A stretch of DNA of 64,000 bases from Cylicocyclus nassatus (lineage: Eukaryota > Nematoda > Chromadorea > Rhabditida > Strongylidae). The position numbers and the translations under genes were made by a program. Shown here one piece after another: positions 37,245 through 51,000 of the stretch. The notes under the pieces were generated by a model. That model was not told the DNA's origin, searched no databases, and worked only from the letters and a program-made list of their open reading frames with translations. Where the stretch lies: positions 35,688,780 to 35,752,779 of the forward strand of contig CATQJL010000001.1 of assembly GCA_958299035.1 (NCBI GenBank), written 5' to 3'. The first letter of the stretch is position 1, and every line of letters starts with the position of its first letter.

Positions 37245-40200
37245 ATGGCTGATGATCGGTTGAGACTACTGCGATGGGCTACAGCAAAGCTGGTTAACGA
37301 AGTCGGAACATTGGAGAGCATTTCTGGGGCATTTTCCATCACCTTATCAATTTCCAGGCACTAAACAAGCCGGACAACACCGTAAACACCGAAGCTCACG
37401 ACTTCAAGAAGCTGAAGAATCTTGTTCGCACTAATGAAGATCTCATTCCGGACTACGTTGACTATCTGTTTACTTCTCTAGAGGTAAGCTTTTCCCTCAC
37501 AATTTTTAAATAACTTTCTGTATACTTGAACGTTGTTGTGCAAAAACCAGAGATCTCACCTATGCTGCTGCCACTGTTACCGACAAGTACTGGAACAATG
37601 TGTTCAGCTTTGTACTCCTGTTCCCATCAGTGTAGCAACTTGCGCACGAAAAATGAGACTGGAGAGTTCAACATTTGATCAGGCTTGGCTTATTGAAGTT
37701 GGAGATGCCTGGACCTCAGAGGAAGGGGGAGCTTATCTCGGCACGTTTTATCGTCATATAGGAGCTTCTGCGAATGTGCGGTGTATGTTTTGTGGTCCCC
37801 ATTTTGAAAGCGCTGACGGACCATTCCTGCGTATGGATATTTTATCAGCACGTTAACCTTTATATAAGGTCAAAGGCACCGTCCACCCTAAGTTGAGGGT
37901 CTTGAGCTTTTGGCAGCTTATGATAGTAGGGCCCCCGATCAAGCGATTGCCGAAGTCGCGGCGCAAATTGTCGCTTCGGAAGTGGAAAATCGCTCCGGAA
38001 TAACGAAGATGCACGAGGACCCCCAGACCTCATCGTCCACCCCATCCTTGCCTGAACAGTGAACACAAACTAATAAGTATGTTCAGGATCGGCTTGTCGC
38101 ATGAACATACTCATTAGTTCCGTGTTTTGAGTTTGGAAGGCATTCATGGCCTGTAAATTAGGAGTCGAGAAAGCTATATCCAGTTTCTTCAGCAAAGCTT
38201 TGCAGAAATCTGACTGCGAACGACGAAATGCATTGCTATCACTATTTGATTATTTTTTCAATCGATCTCATGCCTTTCGTTTGAGGACAGTGGACAATCT
38301 ACAGGTCAATCTGTTTTGAGTTGGCTATAACATACCATTCAACGATTCCCTCATAGGAATTACTCCATCTGGTATGTGAGACTGATCCTTTGCGGCGTCC
38401 ACTACCTGGACCGATCAAAGAAGCCAAGCAGTTGAAGGTGAGTTTTGTTTTGTAGGTTTTCGGAATGTGACATGCGTATACTTTGTCAATCACCAACATT
38501 TGATTAGTGAGAGGGACATTCAGTTTCCATGTTGTGTTAATCCTTACTCATTCAATGTTATTGCAGACCAGTGGAATAAAAACCATTAAGAAATGGTTGG
38601 AGAAATTTGGCCCAGGCTACGAGAAGTTAAGTCTGGTTGGAGACTACCTAAAGGAGTCAAAAGCAGTGGATTTCGAATCCGCCACTGCGGAAATGCTCGC
38701 TGAGAGGAGTAGAAGAGCGATTGAGGAACAAAGAGCTGCTGAAAAGCTGCAGAAGGTAACGATGAACGCAGCTAATTGCTTTTTTCTTGTCATTGTTCAG
38801 TTTTCTCATGTCTTCGTCACTTTAGATTGCTGCGAATGTACGGCGAAAGTTCAACGAAGCAAAAGATGACATCGAGCGCTGTATAATATCCTCTGAAGAG
38901 GCACTGGCCATTGTAGTTCCTGTTTTCGAAGCCGAAATTGATGCCACTACTTCAAACACCAACAACGAAGCAACCAATCAAACCGAAACTGATGCCACTA
39001 CAAACACCAACGACGAAGCTACTAATGCATATCACGGCGAGATGCAGGTAATCTTTACTAGGCTAATGTCGCATGCAATGTTTTTTTTACATCCTTTTAT
39101 CCAGAAGTTTTACTGTTGCTTGTCGTTAGACCTATGGAGTGTTTCAGAGGAGAGTATTCACCGCAACGTTTTTTTATTTCCATCGTTCATCAGGCACAAC
39201 ATGTTGGTCTCAATTTAATCTCAACCTCAAGAAAATGGGGTAAAAATAAAGTGAAAGGATATAAGTATAGTGAAAGGATTGAAAAGGAAATTGGATATTG
39301 AAAGGATTGAAACGGAAATTGGATATATCTTAGTTTTTTTCTTTTATTTTATTTTATATACGATATTTTGGCTTGGCAACGTCCTCAGCTTTTTTACTCT
39401 TCATCAAATTTTTGTCGCATACTTTTATCATGTAGCGATTTTGAACATAATCTCATTATCAAGAACGTCTTTTATTTAGGCAGATGTCCATGGTTATGCA
39501 ACATCCGATACAATATCCATTGTCCTACCATCCTTGGTTCCGGAGGTTACCGTAAGTGAAGACAATGAAGCAGTCTTGGAGAATATACGAGATGCTAAAG
39601 TCATGCTAGATGTCTATAAAAAGAACATTATCAAGTGAGTTTCTAGCATTTTCTTTGTTCAATATGAGATAACTTTGCCTAATAGTTGGCAGCGTAAGAT
39701 TGCTGGAGCGAGTGAAGTGGAAGATCTCGTAAGGGATCTGACAAATCTCAAACGAAAAATCGAGCAGCAATGTGAGAAGATCGACGAGTTGAAATTGAAA
39801 CCCAAAAAGAAAAGACGCAGAGGTGACGGCTCCAGCGAAAGTGAAGAAAGCGATCTTGAGGATGTCCCTGAGAAGCAGTGTAAGTTCTGCCAAAATTATT
39901 TCACATTTTGTAGATTGAGACGGTTGTGTTTAGTAGAGGATTTCTTTCCGCCTGATGAGGTGCCTCAATACATTCTGGACAGAGTGAAAGAAATGGAAAA
40001 AGAAGAGGAGCCATGTTGCAGCAAATCTTTAGAACCAAAGAAAATCAAAAAAGAAGTGGACGAGTCAGAAGTACAAGCTGCGGTAGGCGCAGGCTTTTTC
40101 TGTGTATACATTGGTGCTTTCTTTCACCGCTTGTTGAGCTTGAGGTTAAGTCAAACTTTCTCGAATGTTTATTCCAGAGTGATGATCCCAAACCAAAGAT

Positions 40201-41277
40201 TCCTGTCGTATCTTTCGATCTTGATCTAAAGTACTGGGGAGAGAAACACTCCGAACCTATCATAATGCGTAATACTGCAGACTGCCATAGGTTTTGGAGG
40301 CCTCCTGATGACGACGATAGGTAGTCTTTGCACCGAAGAAGTCTCCGCTGTAGCAAACATTGTTTCAGGCCACTTGTAAGCGAGAAGGAAGCTGCTTGCG
40401 GGGAAATGAGAGTTATAACGTGGATTGGAGAACCTCGTCGATCGGACAAGCGCTGCAAAGCTAGGCTTCCTAGTGGAAAACTTTGTCCTCGAATGGATTT
40501 TCACAGGTATACTGCTTTGTTATATAGTTCTGTTTTCTTGGGGGCTTTGGTATTTCTTTGATCACAATCTTTCAATGTTGTATGAACTATCTGTTTTAGT
40601 GTTAAATAAGTCACATGACCGAACTTTCGGCAAATTTTTGTTATTCCAAGAATCCGCATTATTTTTCTTAATTTCTGTAGCCTGAGGCTGATTAGATTCA
40701 TCTCTGGATCCACCTTGCTAATTATTCCGTCTATTCATGTAGACAATAATTCTAGATGTCCGATACACGGAGTGATAATTGACCGCGACGACGAAGGTTT
40801 TCCTATCGAAGAAGTAAGCACTCCTGAACCATCGGCTGCTGAGAAGGAACGTGAACGGCTAGATGAGGAAGCCTACATGAGGTGAGATGCCAAAGCAAAC
40901 AATGGCCATCAGTATCTATTTCCGACTTTGCAGAGATCTTGAAGCTGGAACTGGTCAATCTTTTGTGAAAAAGACGAAGAAACAGAAGAAAAAGAGCACG
41001 GAAACTGTACGACAGAGGCTAGAGGTGCGTAGTTCTCAAAATCTGGACTTGATATCAATTTTGGTTGGGATGCATTTTTGTTGGAGATTTTATGATGAAC
41101 AAATTTTTTAGCAATAACTTTGATACATAATTATTATAGGCTGTAATAATTACTTTCCAGAAGAAGCTATTGGATCCAAAGACTATCAAACGTGTATCTG
41201 CTGCATTGGATGCTGCCAGAAAGGCTAAGATCCAACGTAAATTTGGTGATCAATTCGCCCATGCATTTACAAAATAG
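37245..41277 (+). CDS. UV-stimulated scaffold protein A (UVSSA)
   Basis: Exons: 37245-37301, 37358-37483, 38206-38304, 38357-38437, 38567-38755, 38826-39047, 39480-39634, 39686-39884, 39930-40082, 40178-40320, 40369-40506, 40756-40881, 40934-41024, 41161-41277. The N-terminal VHS/ENTH-like part has LKNLVRTNEDLIPDYVDYLF, NRSHAFRLRTVDNLQ and IKTIKKWLEKFGPGYEKL. The middle is charged and coiled (LVRDLTNLKRKIEQQCEKI) with a basic KPKKKRRR stretch and an acidic-aromatic EDFFPPDEVP. The C-terminal DUF2043 domain has PVVSFDLDLKYWGEKH, HRFWRPPDDDD and a zinc-binding set CKARLPSGKLCPR plus CPIHG, then DRDDEGFP. UVSSA brings USP7 and TFIIH to stalled RNA polymerase II in transcription-coupled repair. 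Phases agree at every junction I checked. The first donor (GTCGGA) is weak, so exon 1 is the least certain. Confidence 0.93.
38064..38124. repeat. Hairpin in UVSSA intron
   Basis: AACTAATAAGTATGTTCA and TGAACATACTCATTAGTT form an 18-bp stem with one mismatch. The intron 37484-38205 also holds an unassigned frame (37533-37856) with no recognisable domain. Confidence 0.65.
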
Positions 41278-41397
41278 GATCCCATCATCTGATTTTTTTG
41301 CATAAGTGTATTTATTTTTTTTGTATGTCTTTCCCCATGTGATTGTATCTGGCTTTCGATTACTTATCTACTACCTAGTCACTTTCACTTCAATCTC

Positions 41398-41403
41398 AAT
41401 AAA
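41398..41403 (+). promoter_or_regulatory. Polyadenylation signal of UVSSA
   Basis: AATAAA lies 121 bases after the UVSSA stop codon, in the usual position for the 3' UTR of this transcript. Confidence 0.6.
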
Positions 41404-41486
41404 TATGATACCTAATTTATGAGTATCTGTTGGAGCAAATAAGAAGCCAAAATCACTTCATGAGGTAATGCCTCCGAATAGAGTAA

Positions 41487-41659
41487 GGGATCGTTCAGAC
41501 CGCGCATAAAGGCGCACGAAGGCGCATGAAGGCGCACGAAGGCGCGTGTGAGTGAGTGTGCGTGTCGAGATAAACGAGACGAGACAAGACGCGCCCCCAT
41601 GTGCCTTTGTGCGTCTTTGTGCGCCTTTGAGCGCCTTTGTGCGCGGTCTGAACGATCCC
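41487..41659. mobile_element. PIF/Harbinger-like MITE, 173 bp, TAA TSD
   Basis: GGGATCGTTCAGACCGCGC at the left and its complement at the right are flanked by TAA (41484-41486 and 41660-41662). The arms consist of GAAGGCGCAC-type short repeats on one side and CCTTTGTGCG on the other. It shares GTTCAGAC with the element at 16408. Confidence 0.8.
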
Positions 41660-42027
41660 TAAGAGATACGCTGCAGTTGCTCCCGCATATGCAGTTGTGG
41701 CAAAGGGGACGCGCGACATCCTCTCACTTTGCCAATTGTGAGCAGTGGCGGGAGCGAGTGCGGGGAGGACACTGCGTGAATAATAAAACGTGCAAGTGAC
41801 TTGTTTCTACGTTTGTAACGAAATTTTTTTTGATTTTCTGAGTTTTGAATTAGCTTTAATAAATTCTTTCGGGAGTGTGGAGACCTAGCAAGAATCAAAA
41901 GCATCCCAAAATTTTTCAGTAGGGTCGCCTATGTCCCCCATACTCCGAACGAAACACCTTGGGTCTCCACTGTTTGTAAGCGAATAATCAATATGCTTTC
42001 AAAGGCCTACAATCTGACAAGTCCGAC

Positions 42028-45000
42028 ATGATTCAACCTGGAGTCAACCCGAGACACGTGGAAAACATGTTCGCGTCGAGCAGTCCATATAGGGAAGCGA
42101 ATGCAACTTCTGAAAGTTCCTTATTTCGAAAGGAACTAATTTTAGCTCCACATGGCCATCCTGTCCAGGTTCCATGCTGTCATTGTAGCCCTTTATGGCA
42201 GTATTCTGAGGTTAGTTGCGAGTAGTGTTTGGACGCAGATCATGTGCATTCGCATTTGACAAGTTTATCTTTATAATCACTCCGCAACCCGTCTGTATAC
42301 GGATCTTGGAGCTAATCATACATTCTGAAAGTTCCAAAGAGCGTTACATGCAGCCACGCAGGATCCCGCGTGCACAATCTGTGTCAACCACGCTCCCTTC
42401 TCACTTGTACGCATCCGCAACGCGTGGATATTTCGCAGCGATCCTCGGCGCGGCAGATCTGAGGTATGTGCCAGAGTAAGGTAATATTTTGTTCAGCTGC
42501 AAAAGGCGCACAGAATTAACCTTAATTCCGCGCGGGATCTGCAGCTGAAGCAGGCCCAGACATTATGCAGCAGACATTAATTCTGCGCGCCTTTTGCAGC
42601 TGAACAAAATATTCGCTTACTCTGGCACCTACCTGAACGCTCAAGCGCCCGCGAATGGGCACGTGGCTTGCGTTGCCCCTGAGCTGATTGGAAAAGAGCA
42701 CATTGCTGAACAGACTGCATCCTTACTAGCACACTCGCAAAGTTATAGAAGGATTATCGACCATGTGCCGTTGTTTTCAATCTCGGCGGCAAAGTTCCTT
42801 CAAAATTCCAAGGTGACGTTATAACGTGCCAAGCGTCAGTGACAAGCTTTCCAGAAAAACAACAAAAAATTGAGTACAGGAATGAGGCAGGCATGAGCCT
42901 GCGTTCGTACTGGTCCTGAAGTTTCGCACAGTGCTAACATACCCCACACTCGAATTGTGCCGAAATCTCGCCTGAGTTATGCGGCACGCGCTGCATCCGC
43001 CCGCAGATGGTATTGATCGAAATAGCAGTTTTTGACTGTCTTTCTAACTTTTTTACTTGTGGAGTTCACTCACTTTGACCCCATTTTTCTTCACCGCTTC
43101 GCTTCGTAATGGAAATAGCTTCAAACCTGAGAGGGTTGAAGAATGAACGTGTTCTGCTTGACGTGTCCGTAAAAAACCTGGTCTACATCGTCTACTCTAT
43201 AAGCGCCAAGTTTGAACTATTGCAGGGAAAGCACGCTTAAAAAATGGCTCAGAATGAGTAGAATTTATTGAGTGCAGTGTAACTCAGATACGGTTCCGGC
43301 ACCATTCGAGCTTCGTGCTGGAATTGTGCCAGAACTTCGCGACCATGAACGCGACTTGAATTGCCGCCTTCGTGGACTGCGGTCTTCGAGCGGTATGCAA
43401 TTTCGCGCTAGGATCCGATAGTCCTCATCACTATGCTTGCTTAACCAAATAATCTTGCTTTTCTTTTTTATATTATAAGGTTTAGCCTTGTTCACAGCCG
43501 CATTTTCGCCCTCTTCGTCTCCCTTTATTGCTTGTCTGTGTGCAATGAACACCGCAAGAGGGAAGAGGCGGAGAGACGCATTCCTATGAAACATCACTCT
43601 GGACGCATATCCTGCTGCGGTTCAAAAAAACATAATGTCATTATTTTTAGGATGCTGGGATGGGACGAATTGCTGAAGGACAGAAAAGACAGCAGCTTGC
43701 TGGAACCACTTAAAAGTGAGCCACTTCGAGCAATTTCCTTTTTCTGTATGAGGGAGGGCTAAAAGGCTCGACAACGAGGTGACATTTAGAATTTCTGAGA
43801 GCCTCTGACATTGCAAAAAATGCGTATTTTTGCGGTATCTGTACAATCTCAAAACAATCCACACGACTTGTGTGTACGAAAGTGAGACGAAAAGGAAAAT
43901 CAGAGATAGCAAAAAGCGAGAAAGATTTTCGACATGCCAAAGCAGAGAGGAGAAAGCATATATGGCATGGGTACTCCCAGTTACTTGAGACAAACGTCAT
44001 TTATTTGAAAATCTCGAATTATTTTGCAAGAAAGGCCCAAACTTTGTTTGACTTCAAATGTGATTCTAGCATGCTTACAAGGAAAGTTAGTTTAGTCGTA
44101 GGGCTTTTGAATGAGATGTATATCATATTGAAGGACATAAAGCTGTTTCCAAATCTGTCTTCCATATTTGCAGAACATTCATGGACGAGGAGTTATGGAC
44201 CTTTTTTGGAGCCAAGAATTGTATGTGCATTTTGGATAAAATAAGTTGCTAAAATCTTACTAGCCCTCAAATAATGCAACCAAGCGTAATATAATTTTAT
44301 TACAGAGTATTTGAATAAAGAGGCCTCATAATTATCACCGCTTCATTGAAAAACCAAGAAAGTTGCACGGCTATTTCTGTCCTACTCTCACATTCAATTT
44401 TTTGCTCCAGTAAGCGCTCATACTCCGTCCATGTACGTCTGCACATAAGGAAGGCAGATTTGGAATCAGCATTTTATGCCCTTCAGTACGGTATACATTC
44501 CATCTGAAAAGGTCACTTCGACTGAACATGCTTTCCTGGATAGATATGCTTTTTTATGGGGGAAGTTGAATCTCTTTGTTGAGAAATGAGAAACTATCCC
44601 GTTCTAAACGAGACAGAAGAAATCATAATCATTGTGCTGAAGTTGTGATCTAACGATAAGAGTAGTTTGTGAGATGTTCAGGAACATACATTACCAAACT
44701 GATCAAGATTCCACGTAAGAGCATTGGAACGCTTGTCGGCAGAGCTGGATCAACGGTGCACCGTATAGAACTTGAAACTAAGGTAAACCTCAAAATAAAA
44801 ATTCTTTGCTTTTTGGAGTTAAACAAGAGTTATAGCATTGTAATAAACTATTGCAGACATTCATCCGAGTAATGTACGATAAGGAGAAAAGAGATATATC
44901 AGAGAGGTTAGTGCGGCGTTCTATAATTTGATCGAATGCTGGTACAAGTGCAAAGTGACTAGTTCAAAAAGACTGCTGAATAGCTAATTTCAAGCAAGTA

Positions 45001-48000
45001 GGGTTGAGTTGGGTAGGGTTGGGGGGGGGGGAGCACTACTTACTTCAGTTACTTTTTAGAATTTTCATTTCTAACTTTTGGAAGAAATGCTGTTGGAAAG
45101 AGTAAACGAAGTGTAAGACAATGCATTTTTTGGCGCTTACGATTTGATTTCGAGAACTTTCAAAGATTTCTTGTTGTTATCAAGACTAAAATTCATCTCA
45201 AACCTCACAGAACATCAAATAGTGATCAACTAAGGTGTCATTAGATGCAGACTGTCCTCCTTTCCTGATAAACTTTTCAAAACTCATTATTCCAAAGCGG
45301 CAAACACTCATTTGCTTCGCTGATAATGTTTGATCATATTCGACTTTTGGAAGTTTCAAATTCCGAACGTTTATCGGAATTACGATTTCGCAAAAATGAA
45401 GACTTTTGAAAAAATTAGTCTTAAAATGATTACTTTTAATCTAGTCGAACGCCCGAAAAGTTCATTGCTTTGCGTTTTGTCTACTGCATCTAAAGTGGCC
45501 AAGCTCTTCCGCAAGTCAGAAAAGATTGAAAAAGTAGGTAGAATAAGGGTAGATAAAAACTACGGGTTGGAGATTCTGACGATTATGCGAGCGATCGTCA
45601 AAGTTCGGAACGAGAGCATCATTTCTAGAAAGAGAAAGAATTCCTGCATCGAGTACTATTCGGAGCATCCTATTGTCACTCTGAACGATTAATATCAGGT
45701 GTGAAAAACGGTACGAACATTCGGACCGACCTAATATGTAGAGCTTATGAGCGGGAGTTCGAGGAAGTCAGAAAGGTACCATTTGATTCAACTGGCTCGG
45801 CTGCAAGAAGGCGGGGCTTCGTGACCTAATTAAGGCTAGGTAGTGATCAGAGAGCACTCGCGCAAGAGAGACGCAGGTGCGTCGCGGGCGCGAGCGGCCT
45901 TAATTAAGTTACAAAGCTCCGCCTTCCTGAAGCCAAGCCAGTTGAATCAAATGGTATGATATGTAATCTGAATTTAAGCCTTTTCTGTGACTGTAGTGAA
46001 CTCCAAAATTCTGTAAAATCAAAATTTCAGTGAAAACCACGAGAGCATTTATTCAGCATTTCCTGAACCATTAGTGCTGGTTTAGTGCCAGCAAGAGTTC
46101 AGTTCTTATGCTTTTACAATTTATTAATCGTATGGACTCTTTCAAAATCGTAACATCTTGTAAATTTATTCATCCAGTCTTTGGTAGGGTTCGCTTTAAC
46201 TATGCACTTGGAAAATACTAAGCGAAATTCTCTAAGGAAATTGCAACAGTAGTGTGCTCTCCCCCCCCCTCATTAGTTTGATTTTTGGAAAACACTAGAT
46301 AATTTTGTAAACGCGTCACGTAATTGACCCTCAGACTGACCCATGCTTATAAAACAGCTACCAGCTTAACTACGATTTCATACAATGCAAATAGAAATAC
46401 TAATTAGATTGTGCATTGACATTGCCTTTGGCACTTCGATTGACGTAGTTCTTGCAGCGCTGAAGAGATCTCAGCTAAAGAGATCTCAGGAGAAGACTGG
46501 CTTGCCTTGGAGCAGCGTAAGGAACTAGAAGAAATACCTGTGGAGATTCGTGCTGAGAAGGAGGAACAAGTGTGTTACGTGATTTGGTACTCTAATGAGA
46601 TTTTTGTAACACCAATATAAGATAGAGTTGAAACTGCATAAGCCTTGATATTGGCGTTAGAAGAAGAGAATGGAAAGTTCCTGAGTGTCTTTAGGTGGCC
46701 CGTTTTGAAGAGGGACTTCGGAGCTGATCCTTGGGCAACATAAGCTTCAGCAAAAAACCATGCAACAGAAAATTTTCGCCCCTTGAGCTGATTAACTATA
46801 ACTTCGCAGAGGAGCAGAAATGGAGGAAATTCTCTTCATTACAGCACCCTATCGTATACCTAGGCCCACGTCTTCTGAAAATCAATGAAGCAGTGATTTG
46901 GTGCTGGACTTGCAAATTACTGTGTGCTGTAACTGTTCTGCACAACTTGTGACTCTAAGGCCCATATGCACGTACATCCCCGCGGGGAGGGGAGAGGATC
47001 TGAGAGGGGAAGCGTCATATCTCGCTAGTCTACGTATCTTTCCTCTTGTTTCTCTGTCTTGGTTTTGAAGGTTCTCATACACTGATACTTGCGCATAACG
47101 GATGCCAGGTTACTGCCATACAAGATTAGATATTCACTATTTCGTCTGATCCCGTGGGGATCCCCAGGGGATCACCTTACTTTTTCAAAGTCATTTATCT
47201 TCTTGAAAACTCAATGAAAATGCTCTCAAATTGCACCATGGATATACTACAGCATTGCTAAACACGCTTATGGTAAAAATGAGTGAAATTAGATATCAAA
47301 ATCTTCGATGAACCGCTGCTCGCGATCTAGGGATTATCGAAAAAATCAAAGTCTTCATATTCAATTTCTTCTGTCGAAAACATGCTCAGCAGTATCGTAA
47401 TATATCTTCAGTACAATTTTGCGGCGTTTTCATTCATTTTTCAGGAAGATAAACGACTTTGAAAATGTGAGATGATCGGATCGGAAGAAATATTGAATAT
47501 TTAATCTTGTATAGCAGTAACCTAGCATCTATTATGCGCAGGTATAAGGGCATGAGAACCCTCATAAGCACGATCAGGGCTCGGCACAGCTGGCACCGGG
47601 TCAAGCTGGATATCGTTTTTAGGGCGGGAAGCAAAGGGGATATCGTTTTTTCGGGGTCCGCGGCGGAGAAGTGCCGCAAGAATGCCGCCAGCATGCCACC
47701 GGCTTGCTGTCCATCAACAAGCAAAGGCCTCGTTCTCAGCCAAAATGCAATAGTATGACACCAAATTTGGTGTATGCATGCGCGTTGGTGGACCGGAACT
47801 ATAGCCCAAGAATTTATGAAAACTTAGGTGAATGAAAGCTGTGCCGAACTTTTTTCTGGATTAGCTGGCAACGTGCCAGCTGGGTGCCAGCTCAGCTGGC
47901 ACCGACACTTTGCTCACATAAGTTTTCATACTTTTTTTACATAAAATGTATCTACACCGTAAAAGTTTACATACAGAGGAGAAGCAATTCATAATGTTTT

Positions 48001-51000
48001 CTTTCCAGCGTTTTATAGCAATTTTAAAATTACTCAGTCTGCTCCGCAATCGAAAAATCGGCTTTTTCTGCTTCTCAAGATGTGATTCAACCACATAAAA
48101 AGCTTAGAAATTTGTGAAAAGTGGTTCCATGAAATCAGCATACATGAAAACCCTACTACATACTTTTACAGAATCCAAAAATAATGACTTGTCTTCAAAA
48201 CTGGTCAAAGGGGCTTCGTACGAAATTTACAAGATCAAACGGGACTTCGTTTCGAAATTTCCCTGGTGCCAGCTCGTGCCGAGCCCTGAGCACGATAGAG
48301 AAGAAAGAAGAAAGATATCTAGAGCAGTGAGATATGGCGCTTCCCCTCTCAGATCGCCTCCCCTCCCCGCGGGGATGTACGTGCATACGGGCCTAAGTAG
48401 AACCTTATTGCTTTTCCAAACGTAAGGAGTGCTGTATAGGTGTCAAGGGAGCTATTAGCCATTAAAAATTTACAGGCTGCTGCATGACGAAGGCGCAATA
48501 TCTCTGGAAGCGAACGCGAATTTATTAGCCGCAGAGCGCGCTTGGCGCAGGATTTACAACGATGAAGATGCGCGCGCGTCGTGTTCGCGCTCGTTCAACT
48601 AACACTGCTTCTGCGCTTCGTCATGCAATAGCTTTTAGAGGCTTTGTTGCACAGCTTTGAACTCAATACATATAGAATATAGAGGACATTGTGATGAGCC
48701 AGTTCATCGCTTTCCACTTGGCCAATGGCTCCGTATACGCCCATTTGGCATTTTTCATGTCCACAACCGAAGAACGAATTTTTCAAATCCTCTAAACTTG
48801 GAAAGCACTTTTTTTAGCGTAGTGCGTCCAAACATTTAGTAGTACAAATTAGAGGGCGAAAACTGACGATTTAAGCCTACAAAAATGCCACTATCAAAGA
48901 AAACAAACACTGCTAACGGTCAGGCTCCGTATGCAGAGACTGGGCGTCACTACGGACGTTGTCGGCGTCTCGTGCATCCACCGCTCTTTCATTCCTCTTG
49001 CCGTCTACTGTCTCCCTTATGCACGAACTATCTCAGTCGGACGCAACGACGTCCAGGCCGTGCGTGCGATGAATCTTATATATAAAGCTGAATGTCTGTT
49101 TGTCTGTCTGTCCGTCTGTATGTCTGTATGTCTGTCCGTATGTCTGGACGTATGTTCCGAATAGAAAATTCCATTTCTGAACCGATCCGGACCAAACTTG
49201 GTACACATACACTTCGGGCCCCGGCGGGTGTCATAGGCTACTTTTCGTCATCGATCGATATCGATTTTATCGATTTTTGCAAAATTTGAGCTACGGGGCT
49301 GGGAGTTGGCACAGGGGGGTAACCGAGCATGCTGATTACGAATATAATAATGACAGGGCCGGGCGGAGCCGGGTAAGTCAACTAGTCGCCTATATGCAGT
49401 TGAAGAACAAAACTTTGCTGTCATTTACTTTACTGATCGCATATGAGTCTTTTAACTTTAAGGCCCCATTGCATAGGTTCGTTATGTTTTTCCTTGATAT
49501 CTTATCTTTTTAGGCTTAGGATGTTCAAAAACCAACAGGCGGTGGTAACTGTATTATGTGCCCTCTTATACTCCTTTTTTTCAGATAAGCCTGGCATCTC
49601 TTGCAATTCGTGGCCTTGTTGCTGATTCATTGGAACCGAAAATCACAAGGCTCATATTTGTAGAACAGCACGCCCTGGGCACTGTACTTGGTAAGACAAT
49701 TCTACTTAGTTTGCTCCTCACGATATCCCCATCTTAGGTACAGAAGGACGCAATATTAAGCGAATCCAGCGCTGCTTTCGAGTTCGTATTCAGGTAATTT
49801 TCAAAAGATTTGAGAACTCTTTTCATATTTTTCCTTGTTTAGATCGATAATGAAGATATAGATCTTCCTTGTTTATCTATCACCGGCACCAGAGATTTAG
49901 TAGATTATGCAGAGGTAGCGTTGTCGTTTCAAAAATTATTTTTCTATCAAGTTGGCAAAGGGGAAGTTAGGTCGTTTTTCTAAAACGACTGGCGGGAATC
50001 TAATCTTCATATATCAGAAGTAGCATGTGTAGTATTTGAAGGAATAGTCCGGATAATGATTGAAAATCCTGGTCATGATTACACACTGAAGAAGCGCGTT
50101 TTTCAGTCCAGTCTTTGGACCATCCAGATGTTTTAGATCTACCCGTGTGATGTCCGTGATATGCGTGGCTGCGTGTGCGTGGCTGTTGCAGATTGGGACC
50201 ACCTCCTTTTGGTGTGCGACATGCAGTCCCCTGCCCACCTCTCTCCAGTGGACTGAGGGCCGACTTGAGGGCTTCGAAAGCTTGTGATTTGAGGCATTAC
50301 TTCTTGAAACTTTTTTCCACCTAAACCTCTTACAATCTAGCTAAGTGCAAATGATAAACTACACAGATCGATACTTCTTGTAGAGAAGTGGGGGAGGAGG
50401 GCGATGGAAATGTTCCTGGAATGAAGAGGAATTCTTTTGCTTCTCATCAAGTTTTTTTTCTACAGAACTACTACCTTTTTACATTTAAGCAAATATCTTA
50501 GTCTGTGGATCGGAAATATGGCTGATCAAGACCATTTTCAAGTTTCGCCAATTCTGGAAGTTCCTCGACGCAAGTGCTGCTATTCTTGCATCTATTATCC
50601 AACCTTCCATGGTTCTCATCGTCAGGGCCTCACTTGAGAAGTTTCGCCTGAAATTCATCAATCATGCCATTCTGGGCGCTGAGTACCCGGCGCATTTGCT
50701 GCCAAAATGTGAATTGCGCTTTTCTGTAGTATCATTTACTATCAAACTTATAATACCAATTCTTCATATGGAAGCTCCATAATCTTGGAAAACGCTCCAT
50801 GAAAGGATTTTAGCACCTTGAATTAGCGACTGTCATTTATCAACTAATTTAGCATCGCATCGACCAACTTATAAATCGTGGATGTAATGACAAAATCAAA
50901 AGCGCAGCAGTGCAGGACGACTTTTGCCTGGGAAAGGTAATGATTCAAATTTACGATTTATTATTGCAAAAACGACGGTAGCACCTGTGTAAACGCGCAA

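Noticed and set aside
37533..37856. Open frame of 107 codons in UVSSA intron
   Set aside because: UVSSA exons on either side join in phase without it, and it has no recognisable motif.
43265..43597. 110-codon minus-strand frame
   Set aside because: No splice partners or motif. Part of it resembles 42930-42980, so it is probably repeat sequence.
45004..45040. G-rich TAGGGTTGGG stretch as a possible telomere repeat
   Set aside because: Too short and irregular; nematode telomeres are typically TTAGGC arrays, which were not seen.
45330..45692. 120-codon basic open frame
   Set aside because: It abuts a mariner-type terminus and resembles no known protein. Transposase motifs were not seen, so no call was made.
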